Shown piece after piece: positions 36,901 to 48,900 of a DNA stretch of 64,000 nt; position 1 is the first letter of the stretch; each line of letters begins with the position of its first letter. The DNA is from Palaemon carinicauda. Taxonomy: Eukaryota; Arthropoda; Malacostraca; Decapoda; Palaemonidae. The stretch spans positions 95,275,559 through 95,339,558 of the forward strand of contig NC_090744.1 in the NCBI RefSeq assembly GCF_036898095.1, read 5' to 3'. The notes beneath the pieces are model-generated. The model saw only the letters and a list, made by a program, of their open reading frames with translations. It had not been told where the DNA came from and did not search any database. Position numbers and translations under genes: made by a program.

Positions 36901-39900
36901 AGAGGTTCATCTTCTAACCCCCCAACGTATAGGTCTTCTTTCTACTCCTCCAGGAGGGGGAGAACAGGCCGTTCTTCCCGTAGGAGATAAGATGGGAGGC
37001 CCCCCTCCCCTGCCAAAGCCTCAGGTAGGGGGATGCCTCAGACTCACTTGGCAAGCATGGAAGCTCCACGGAGCAGATCCGTGGACAGTTACAGTACTAA
37101 AGGAGGGCTACAGGATCCCCTTCATGGAAGAGACACCCCCCCTAGTTCCAGCAACGCAGGCAGACTGGTTGGTGCCCAAGGACCTGGCGAAGAGGGCAGC
37201 GTTGGACGGAGAAGTCAAGACGTTGTTGCAGAAGGGAGCTTTAGAAACAGTGACATTCCCGGGTCCGGGGTTCTACAGCCGCCTGTTCCTAGTGGAAAAA
37301 GCGACAGGAGGGTGGAGACCTGTAATAGACCTGTCAGCCCTCAACAGGTTTCTCAGGAAGGTGACCTTCAAAATGGACACTCCAAGAACGGTCATGGCGT
37401 CCTTGAGAGAGGGCGACTTTATGATTTCTATAGACCTCAAGGACGCCTACTTCCAAGTGCCCATTCATCCGTCGAGCAGGAAGTTTCTCCGGGTCAAGTG
37501 GGGTACCCAGGTGTTACAATTCAAGGCCCTATGCTTCGGTCTTTCAACAGCCCCCCAGGTATTCACGAGGGTCTTTACGACGGTCTCCATATGGGCCCAC
37601 GAACGGGGCATTCGACTCATCAGGTACCTGGACGACTGGTTACTCCTTTCATCCTCAAAGGAAGTCTTGAAACAACAGGGCGAAGATCTTCTTCAATTGT
37701 GCAAGACCCTGGGCATCGTGGTCAACTTGGAGAAATCACAACTAACCCCATCCAACAGGAGGACGTACCTTGGAATGGTCCTGGATTCGTTACAGGTCAA
37801 GGCATTCCCAACCACGGAAAGGCTGGACAACCTGGATCGAGTGCTCCGGCCCTTCCTTCTGGGTCGCCCCAGAAGAGCGCAGGATTGGCAAAGGTTGGTA
37901 GGGCACCTGGTGTCCCTAGAGAAGCTGGTACCTCACGGGAGACAGAACTTAAGGGTGGTTCAATGGAACCTGAAAGAACATTGGAACCAGAAAAGTTCCC
38001 CGGACATTGTGGTCCCTCTCCTTCAGGAGTCCAGGAAGGCCTTGGAATGGTGGCAGGATCGGTCGAACACCCTAAGGGGGATGCCACTGTCCTCCCAACC
38101 TCCGGAGGTTCTTCTCTTCACGGACGCATCGAAGGACGGGTGGGGAGCCCATCTCCGGGAAAAGACAGCAAAGGGGGCGTGGTCAGAGGGGGAGAAATCC
38201 CTACACATAAATATCCTGGAAATGAGAGCGGTCCAAGAAGCCTGCAACCACTTCGAGGAGGACATGAGAGGGCATTCGGTGGCCCTAATGTCAGACAATG
38301 CAACGGTGGTGGCTTACGTGAAAAAGGAGGGGGGACTGAGATCAAAAGAGTTGTGCGAACTAGCCCTTCAAATCCTAAAATGGGCGGAACAGAAGGACAT
38401 CATCCTGACGGCAAGGTTCATTCCAGGGAAGAACAACGTCCTAGCAGACGGCCTCAGCAGAGTGGGGCAAGTGATAGCAACAGAATGGTCCCTACACCCA
38501 CAAGTGGCAAGCTACATTATACAGATGTGGGGATCTCCGGTAATGGATCTGTTTGCAACAAGGTTGAACGCGCAACTCCCCGTATTTTGTTCTCCCGTCC
38601 CAGATCCGAAGGCGGCAATGGAAGACGACTTTCAGCACAAGTGGGACGGACTGGACGTGTACGCCTTTCCCCCCTTCTCCCTGATAAGGCAGGTCCTCAA
38701 CAGAGTAAGAGCAGCAACCAACCTAAGGATGACTTTGGTAGCGCCTTGGTGGCCGGAGAGAGAATGGTTCGCGGACCTAAGGAACCTCACCGTCCTACCT
38801 CCTTGGCCTCTACCCGGCAGGTCAGACCTATTAAAACAACCTCACTTTCAGCGGTTTCACAAAAACCCGCAAGCCCTTCGTCTTCACGCCTGGAGATTAT
38901 CCAGCGGCTCCTGAAGAAGCAAGGGTACTCCGGCAGGACAGCCAGGAGGATGTCGCTATACCTGAGGAAATCATCCACAGCCGTCTACCAGTCTAAGTGG
39001 GCGGTATTCGTGAAGTGGTGCAGGGACAAGAAGTTAGAGCCCTTGGAAGCGTCAGTGCCCGTGATAGCCGACTTCATGGTTTATCTCAGGGACAAGTTAG
39101 ACATGTCAGTTCCAGCGATCAAAGGAGTTCGGGCGGCCCTGGGTCAAGTCTTTCTTCTCAAGGGCATAGATCTCGGCTCCTCCAGGCATATCTCCATGCT
39201 TATCAGAGCGTTCGAACAATCATGCCCCCCTTCCGCCCCTAGAATCCCGAGTTGGGACTTGGCGCGAGTCCTAGATATGTTACGGAAACCACCATTCGAG
39301 CCCTTAAAGGACATTGATGACAAGAATCTCACACTCAAGGCGGTCTTCTTGCTAGCATTAGCCTCGGCTAAGAGGGTGGGCGAGCTACACGGACTGTCAT
39401 TCGAGGTGGAGCACACTAGGGGATGGAAGGAAGTAACCTTTAAGTTTGTCACATCCTTCGTCGCCAAGACTCAGAACCCCTCGGTGTGGGATCCGAGGTT
39501 TGAGAGTTTTTCGATTCCGGCAATCCCGAATAAAGGAAACCCGGAGGACCTAAAATTATGCCCGGTCAGGACTATTAGGAAATACCTTAAGAGAACGGCA
39601 AACCTCCGCCCGTCTATCAAGAATCTCTTCGTCTCATGGGGAAAAATGAAGAAAAACATATCCAAAAATACGGTTTCGTTCTGGCTCAGGAAAGTGATCA
39701 CGCAAGCCTACTTAAAACAAGGTCTTCCTACACCGGGGAAACCCAGAGCTCACGATGTTCGGGGCATTAGCACCTCTCTAACGTTCGAAAAGAACATGTC
39801 AGTAGCGCAGGTTCTTCGAGCGGGAACTTGGTCCAACCAGTCGACCTTCACCGCACATTATCTCAAGGACTGTACGAGAAAGTCTCTAGACGGGTTTTCT

Positions 39901-42900
39901 ATCGGGCCGGTCATCTCAGCCCTGCATTCGGTTTGACGGCTCAAGCCCCAGGCTCAATCGCGAAACATAAAGTATCTAGACACAAGGAGCCGAGTTCTAT
40001 TTTTCCCCCCTTTTCTATCTTTCTCGTACCGTCAGTCGTCATCAAGAAATATCGCTCATTACACAAGACGAAAATTCGCCATATCAAGCACAACGAAGAT
40101 ATTGCAGAAGGGTAAGTGTTATACCACACTTAATGAGTCTTTTACGTAGTTTTCCCTACTGTCCATCGGGGTCAGGGCTAAAGGGCACTCCCCCCTCCTA
40201 AGGTGTAAGTCTCCTATAAAGTGTTTCAAGGTAAGTCTCTGTGTCGGAACAAATCACAAATTTTAAGTAATTTGTATTTTTCCTAACAATACTTACCGAA
40301 GAAACACTTTAGGTTTAGGGCCCCCCCAACCGTCCCCGCAGTGCCCCGCTGACCTCGTGGTTTTGTTCATTACATAAAACTTACTGGGGAGAGCTTCTCA
40401 AAGACGGACGACCTGCCCGGGCAATGCCCCCAGGTCATATTATTTCCCGTTATTCAGGACAGTATAGAACATGGAAGTAGGGGGAAACTACGTAAAAATC
40501 TGGTCGTCGGAGAGGAGTTACCAGTAATCTCCTATAAAGTGTTTCTTCGGTAAGTATTGTTAGGAAAAATACAAATTACTTAAAATTTGTGATTTTAAAA
40601 ATCACCTTACAGCCAAGGACAGTGTCAATTTTAGTCTATGGTGTGCATACAGCTGGTGGTTTCATATATGCTGTGACTGTAAGCTGAACAATAATTTTTA
40701 TCTGTTGTAGTGCAATCTTTTTATAATTGGTACACAGATTACTTTATAATGATTAGTATCTACTTTACAGTTACCAGAAACTTGTCTAAAGTAAAAGTAC
40801 ATGCCTGTAGTCATTCCTCCTTGCAGAATATTTCATGCTCCAGTTTCATGTGCCTGGGTAATATGATTAACGTGGAAGACTATTATCTTGATATTTATTG
40901 CTGCATTCGTTAAAGTTTTATCAAAATTTTAGTATTACAGTATACAATTAATAAATACATGCAGTGCCATATACAGTGTAAGTTTTCTACCATAAGCTCA
41001 GATTTTAAATAGATCAAAGACATCTGACTTCTGGTAATTTTGGAAGATTATGTAAATAACACTGATGATATAGTAGTACTTGATGAAAAATTAAAGGTAG
41101 GCGTAGTGTTTAACATGGCATGCTGGAAATAGTTTTTTTCCTACACAATACTGTACAAGAGTTGATGGGAGAAGTACTAGAGGAAGGCCAAGGTTTGGGT
41201 GGATGGATGGAGTGAAAGAAGCTCTGGGTGATAAGAGGATAGATGTGAGCGAGGCAAGAGAGCGTGCTAGAAATAGGAATGAATGGCGAGCGATTGTGAC
41301 GCAGTTCCGGTAGGCCCTGCTGCTGCCTCCGATGCTTTAGATGACCGCGGAGGTAGCAGCAGTAGGGGATTCAGCATTATGAAGCTTCATCTGTGGTGGA
41401 TAATGTGGGAGGGTGGGCTGTGACACCCTAGCAGTACCAGCTGAACTCGGTTGAGTCCCTTGTTAGGCTGGGAGGAATGTAGAGAGCAAAGGTCCCCTTT
41501 TTGTTTTTGTTTCTTTGTTGATGTCGGCTACCCCCCAAAATTGGGGGAAGTGCCATGGTATATGTATGTATGTATGTAATACTGTACATACCTTGGACCT
41601 TTAATAGGAATATGACTTCAGCTTAGCTGGAACTGGCTGTTAAGCTTTTAATGTGGTAAACACAGCTGTAAGCCCCGCCCTCTCACCAGGTAGCGTAACC
41701 TTCACTTTGACTTCGGCTGCCGATGAGTACTGATGCACTATTTGCCAATCGCACCTGGCTATTTTAATTTTTTGCCTTTCCTTTCAGTTTGAATATTAGT
41801 CTTGCAATCTTGTCTGATGGATATTACAGTTGGAATTGTTATCTTCCTTATAACTGTAATTGGTTTATAGGTACTGTTTAACCTGCCAGATTTCCAGAGG
41901 TGACAGGTGTTGCTATCCTTTCCATCGTGTATGTGGCTGACAATATGAGCCAAAAGGTGGTTTTCTTTGAACATCGCTGGACCTCCATTGGTGAACTGCT
42001 GCTAAATGCCAGGGGAGGGGTGCTGTGTCTTCCCTACAAGTGTCATCTGTGGCCTACACAAATTACACACACACACACACACAGATCCATTTTATATATA
42101 GTAATGTTGTGCTAGATTCACTCAATCACCAGGCCCTCGGAGTATGATCAGTAACTCTTATTTTCGTACTTGGCCGAAAGGCTTTTCACTTTCCTGGTAT
42201 TGCCATCAAAGAACCTGTTATCACCTCCCAGTTGATTCAGAACTCCAGTTCCTGAATGGTTTCCAGTAAGCTGCTCTTCCATTCCTGGGAATTAGCAGCA
42301 TGTATGTTGCCTTCCAACATATCAGACCCTCTAGATACTTTAACTTCTTGACAGGTAGTGGGTTGGCCGTGGCACCAGCTACCCGTTGATACTACCGTTA
42401 GAGAGTTATTTGCTCCTTTGATTGGCCAGACAGAACTACATTGGATCCTTCTCTCTGGTTACGGTTCACTTTCCCTTTACCTACACATACACTGAATAGT
42501 TTGGCATATTCTTTACAGATTCTCATCTGTCCTTATACTCCTGATAACACTTGAGATTACCAAACAATTCTTCTTCACCCAAGGGGTTAACTACTGCACT
42601 GTAATTTTTCAGTGGCTTCTTGGTAAGGGTAGAAGACTCTTTAGCTATGGTAAGCAGCTCTTCTAGGAGAAGGACACTCCAAAATCAAACCATTGTTTTG
42701 TAGTCTTCGGTAGTGCCATAGCCTCTATACCATGATCTTCCACTGTCTTGGATTAGAATTCTCATGCTTGAGGGTACACTCGGGCATACTATTCTATCTA
42801 ATTTCTCTTCGTCTTGTTTTGTTAAAGTTTTTATAGTTTATATTGGAAATATTTAAGTTTTTATAGTTTATATTGGAAATATTTATTTTAATGTTACTAT

Positions 42901-45900
42901 TCTTAAAATATTTTCTTTTACTTTTTCCTTTCCTCTCTGGGCTATTTTCCCTGTTGGGGTATCGGGCTTATAGTATCCTGGTTTTCCAACTAGGGCTGTA
43001 GCTTAGAAAGTAATAATAATAATAATAGTAATAGCTCCTGTCTTACCTAACTCAGTCTGTGGATGAATTCATTTATTCATGTTACTTTAAAGGGTCATGA
43101 GTGCAACACCTGGGTGGCATCCGGATTTGCTGATGCTCTGCTATGAGCGGGTAGAACTATCCTGCTAGTGGCATCTTATAGAAGGGATTTTGTCACTGGA
43201 CGGGCCCCTCTGCAATAGTTTGCTTTATTTTCCTTCGCTGAGAAAGCCCCTCTTAGTCTCGCCTGAAAAGGCTATCACACAACTTTTAACGAGACCTCAG
43301 ACTGAAACTGAAGAGCTCAGCCTTCAGAGGACCAGTCTGAGCTTAGGAGTAGTTTCAAATGGTCTTTCTGTTTAAGGAACTTGAGTCTCTTAGGGATATT
43401 GCCAGTGTTTTTTGGTCTTTCAAGCTGACCCTCCTGTATGGTTGATCGACCATCATAAGAGCTGACCCTTACACTACTCTTGAGCCTTGGCCTAGTAATT
43501 AGAATGAGCATACTGAATGACATGTCAGATGTCATGAGTCATTCTCATTGAAGGGAGGTCTTCTACTCCTTTGTCCAGAGGTCATGTCCCAGAGCCAGCC
43601 TTCTATCCTGGCACAAATCCAATCTCTTTTAGAAGGGTGTAGAATGACACTGTACTTTGAGGATGCTACGTCACTGGTTAGAGATCTTTGATACACTTGT
43701 GGAAGCTCAAAGACTTCCCCAAGCCAAAAAGTGGGATAGACATCCAAGAACATTGCTTCTTCTGACTCATGCTACCTCAGCTGTGCTGACACTATGAAAT
43801 TCTGGAAGTATCAACTTGCTTCAAGCACTCAAAGTCATGGATATCAGATCCTTTCTAACCTTCAGGAAGAACCTGTTAGTAGTGCTAGTCCTGAAGGTAG
43901 GAGTCTCACAACGAACAACCCTTGCTGTTTCACTAGCCTACCCATGGGAGTTTACCCACAGATTCCTGGAGAACCCTATCCTTGGTCCTGCAGTAGTTAC
44001 TCAACAAGCCGTTTTGTGAACCTAGCAACTCGTCCCAAGACGAGAGTTGCAACGTAGTCTCCAAGGAGAGATAGAATATCTGGAAGTTCTCCTCGGTCTT
44101 ATTTCTGATTTGGGTTGAAGCAGTGACTTCATTATGTTTGACTAGTTCTGTAATGAAGCTTTGCCACCTTCCTCCCAAATGAGGGAGAGGATGGATGGAA
44201 TATATGCTCAATTCCTCATATGACCACATGTTCAGACAATATTATTACGGATATAGGTTCCTCCACGACTGTCTACCAGTCTCTTGGTAGGGATCTTACC
44301 TAAGCACATGCGACATCTCCTTGCTCAGGTTGTTTAGATGTTGACAGGAATCATCAGTTTCTCTCTTCTCCAAGACCAAAGTGCTTTGATATTTCTTGGG
44401 TCAGGAAACTAGCATAGGTCGGTAGGGAATTCCACCTTTCCTTGGGATGAGTCTCCTATTAATGGTCGAAGGTTTGTATTACGTATGGGAATAAATCACA
44501 AATTATTTTATCAATTTGTATTTTTCCTAACTTTACAAACCTGAGACCTTTGGTTACACTTCCCATCTCAACCAACCACAACTCCTAGGTTAAGGTTACG
44601 CTACCTGATGGGTGGGCGGAATCTACTCACCACCCGGCAGATACTACTACTAACTAACATTACCTCGTTAAAAGTTTTAAGCAAGTTACCAGCCTCGGTG
44701 AAGTCATACTTTCATTAAAGGTGTCTGGTTTATATAGTTAGGAAAAGTGCAAATTGATTAAAAATTATGTGATTATTCTTAGTACAGGATTTAGTAGACT
44801 AGGAAATTTATTAAATGTGGAAAATTTAAACCTATTTGTTTTATGTTGAATTCCAGTCCTGCACAGACTATATCTGCAGATCTGTTATCACTTCTTAGAA
44901 CTCCAAAGGTTTCTCACAAGAAGAGGCAGTCAATGCGTGGTGCTGGTGATTCTTTACTCGCTGATACTCCACAGTCAATTCTCAAGGTTAGTTTTGTATA
45001 TACTCCATATAATTACATTTATTTATCCAAAAACCTTGCAAAATCATTTTTCATGATGTAAAGGGTCTGATGCCCTTTGGCTTTAAATGAACCACGTAGA
45101 CTTAATTATGGATTACCTTAGTTTGAAGACCTACAGTAGTATGTAAATAAGAAACATTTAAAGAAAAAGTCTGAATATAAAACTCTTTGGAAACCTATGG
45201 ACTGCAGTGAAAAGTTTTTAATGATCTATGTATACATATAATGTTTACAGTCCATGATTCTATATAAATCCCCTATACAATGAATTTTCACTTTATCACC
45301 CTTGTTCATGATGAAAGTTTGAGATAAAATGAATTCTCTCCATTGTCCCCTCTTTTCAATGTTTTATTCCTAAATTTGGATCTGCTTTAGTTCTTAATCT
45401 ATTGAAATGATTTTCCATGATTTTTTGTGTTTTCCCCTTCCTCCCTTATGTCTGCTACTCCTGACTAACTTTTCCTCAGCACTTGTGATCACAATTCTTA
45501 AACTGCCTTCCTTTTTCAGATATCAGTCTGTCTTTTAGGCTTTGATTATACTGTATTGTACTGATATTGGCTTCAAGTGCATGTAAATTAATGATGGGGA
45601 AATTATAGATTACCTTTATTGCTGTGTGTTGATCACTGCCTTTTAATATATTTAAGGTGAAGCAAACCATACTGAAGCCAATTAGTCCTGCCTCCAGTGA
45701 GACTTCCCTTCCATCAGTCTTCCCTCGAATTGCAACTAGTGCCAGGAAAAGTCAAATGGGTATGTGTACTTTTTTTTTTTTTTAATGTACAGTAGTAATT
45801 ATTATTACTGATATTAGAAGTAGCCAAGCTACAACCCTAGTTGGAAATGCAAGATGCTACAATCCCAAGGTCTCAAACTTGGGAAGCAGCCCTGTGCGGA

Positions 45901-48900
45901 AAGGAAATAGGGAAGTATCGAATAAACAATAAATGAAAAGTGATAAAAAATATAAACTATGAAACGATATTTATGTCTGCATACCTGAGGCAATAGAATT
46001 TCATTCTTTTGTTTTTGGTATAGAAGAGATGCTTGTTTTTTACTTTACCAGAAATTAGTTCTTTGCTGATGTTTAAGAAATTTCATAAGGAAATTATGAA
46101 ATTTGAATGTTATTACTGTTCTTAACATATTTATCTTTGCCAATGAAGTTGGAAGGAGGTTATGTTTTTGCCCGTTTGTGTGCGTGTGTTTGTGAACAGC
46201 TTCCTGGTCACACTTTTTATCGTTGAGTAATGAAACTTTGATGGATTAACTGTAATGTGAAAAGCTGGAAATAATTAAATTTTGGAAGATCAAGGTCACG
46301 ATCAAGCAAAATGTCCAATTCCCGTAATCAGCCATAAGTTTGGACATTGTTGTCACAGAGACTTCAAACTTGGTTCATATTTGAGTGTGTGAAAATCCAC
46401 GCCAATTAATACATGTTAAGAGGAAAGGTCAAGGTTGAGTAAAAGGTTGAGAAATAAGCTGCTGCGGCAGAGGTCTGCGTTCTACTGAATGCCCCTCTAG
46501 TTCCCTTCTCCAAAGAAGTTAGTAGTTTATGTTTTCGCCCCTGTTTGTGTGTGGGTTTGTTTGTGAACAAGTTCCTGGCCACAATTTTAATCGTAGAGTA
46601 ATGAAACTAGCAAGGCATAAATCTTGTGTAAAAAGCCGGAAATTATTAAATTTGGAAGATCAAAGTCAAGGTCACAGTCAAGCAAAAGGTCCAATTCATG
46701 TAATCAGCCATAAGTTTGGACATAGTTGTCACCGAATTTCAAACTTGGTTCATATTTGAGTGTGAAAATCTGCGCCAATTAATATATAAATGTTAAGGTC
46801 AAAGGTCAAGGTCGAGCAAATGGTCGAGAAATAACCTGCTGCGGCGGAAGTTTAAGCTCTACTGAGTGTCCCTCTAGTTTATATTCTTATTCATTACTTC
46901 TTGTAGCCTATATAGTTTATTTATTTATTTGTTTCATTTCCTCAGTGGGCTATTTTTCCTTGTTGGAGCCCTTGGGTTTATAGCATCCTGTTTTTCCAAC
47001 TAGGGTTGTAGCTTAGCAAGGAATAATAATAATTATACCAATATATTATGTTTTTTTTTCCATAGGATGCTTAATGTTTCTTTGATGTAGGCTGTGTTTT
47101 ATTTAGGTATTTTAAAACTCTCTTACTTTTTTACTCGTTTGTATCCATTAAAATAAAAAAAAATCATGATATCTGGTACTTTACCTTAGAAATTTTATAC
47201 ACCTGTAGAATATTGTTTCATAACTAAATATTGAAATAGTAATAAAATTAAAGAATACTGTAATCTTTACAAGTTGGGAATTTTATTGTATATGAATCTA
47301 AGTAATTCATTTAAATCTCCCATGTTATTGTTTTTCAAAAGCACAACATTTTGTCGATTGAGCAATTTCCTGGGTCATTGGGTTTAAAAGATTTGGTGTC
47401 ATACTAGAGGTGAAATGAAAGTATAGTTGAGTAATCCATCACCATATCGCAGTTCACCTATCCCTCCCTCAGTACATCTCCGATTTATAAATATATGTAA
47501 ATGTATATTGCAAACTCCTCGGTAAATAATAATTAATTAATTTTTTTTTTCTAAAGTTGATTTTGTGGCTAGAATTTGATAAAGTAAGTTACAGTTATGC
47601 CTTATATACTCGTGTAACTCGTAATCTTGCATATTATGTGACCTCCAAAATTTCACCAATAAAAATAGATTTTATCATGAGTCATTGTACAATATGGAAG
47701 TTCCTATTTTGAGACCACGTTATAATAAAATAACCTCTTTTTCTCCCTCTTCATCCATAAAAAGAGGATGCATGTTAAAAGTATCGTTAGTCATGCACAC
47801 GGCTATAAATAACCGTAAGAAAAACAGCTGTTAGGCTATAAACAATCAATTCGGATAACCGCACCTGTCTTGCTTTCATTTCGACTTGTACGATAGTAAA
47901 CAATCACCGTAATTGTTACAATGACGTTAAGTAGAATATGAGTGATATATTATTACATTACGCTACCTTTTTCTGTTTATGAAAAGGTAAACCAAATTGT
48001 GCAAAAGTTACATAAAGAATTGGAAGAAATAAGTCAATAATTTCCTAAGCTTTGTAATCAAGCACCGTAAAGGTAAAGACTAAAATTATCGTGAATCCAC
48101 AACAGGGATGAAATGCCTCAAAACTTCACTGTGTCATTAAAATTGAGAGTAAATGAGAGTGAAAAACTTTTTTTTTTTTTATCAAGTATTACATATATTT
48201 ATATGTTAAAATAAAAATGATAGCTCCCATAATAATAGTCTCTAAGCAAGAGAGAAAAAAAAATATTTTGTAGTTTGCCTTAATCAGCTGATAACTGGGG
48301 AGGGTGGGCTGGGGCACCCTAGCAATACTGTACCAACCCAACTCGGCTGAATCCCTCGTCAGGCTGGAAGGAGCGAAGGAAGACAAAAGTCCCCCCTCCC
48401 CCCCTTTTTTTTTTTTTTAAGTCCCTTGGTAGATAGATAGATAAACTTCATGGTTTATCAGTTATTGCAGGGAGTGCCTGAATGAAAGCTCTCAAAAGCT
48501 CTCAAATAATGGTATATAAACTGAATAGGGAATTTGCAAAAAAAAATCAAAAGAGAAATTACTGTACGATGGTTTCATGAAATAGCTAATCACATTTCTA
48601 GGATTGCATGAGACATTCCAAAGGTTTTGTTGTAGATGGAGTAGGGATAATTTCTTATTATTTTTTTCAAGTTGAAGTGTTATTGTTGTATACAATATTT
48701 TTTAGATTATGTATGAATATATATAAACAAAAACATTATTTTTCAAATCTGTTTTGACAAAATATCTTGCACCAGTGAACCGTTGTCTTGTTGCTTGAAG
48801 CCATGAATACTTTATAATCTAACTTGCACATATTCAGTGTTGTTTTTTGGATCCTTTTTTAAATTTTTGTTTAATAATATTAGGCATAAGGCTCTGGCCA

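Larger units (their letters stand above)
33937..40595 (+). mobile_element. DIRS-like retroelement D, 6.66 kb, apparently complete
   Basis: The left terminal repeat TTTGTTCCGACACAGAGAC... (33937-34133) and right repeat (40378-40595) are near-identical inverted copies. The ICR (40209-40311) joins complements of both ends with a shared AAA. It contains three undamaged reading frames: ORF1 (34351-36990), RT-RNase H (36992-38914) and tyrosine recombinase (frame open to 39936). All catalytic motifs are present and no frameshift is evident, so it is probably a young, possibly active copy. Occupies intron 8 with element E. Confidence 0.93.
41133..44774 (+). mobile_element. DIRS-like element E, strongly decayed, with nested LINEs
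   Basis: Recognised by its ends. The ICR-like block at 44451-44552 (CCTATTAATGGTCGAAGG...GGGAATAAATCACAAATTA) is followed by a right repeat (44590-44774) that ends GTTAGGAAAAGTGCAAATTG and GTGAT. The left repeat (41133-41157 and 41589-41720) has ACCTTGGACCTTTAATAGGA and AGGTAGCGTAACCTT, complementary to the right side. The left repeat is split by a LINE at 41158-41588 and a second LINE tail lies at 42773-43033. I recognise no coding domain inside. Confidence 0.75.

Noticed and set aside
37033..38860. N-terminal ~600 residues of the 967-codon frame as a real domain
   Set aside because: Low-complexity sequence that mirrors RT-RNase H codons in the overlapping frame; only the C-terminal recombinase is recognisable. 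Kept as an open question, not as a domain.
26949..40595. LTR retrotransposons (Gypsy/Copia)
   Set aside because: Terminal repeats are inverted, an ICR is present, there is no protease or DDE integrase, and a tyrosine recombinase is found instead.
46529..46759. Coding frame in the dimeric repeat
   Set aside because: Not shared by the sister unit and not homologous to any family I recognise.
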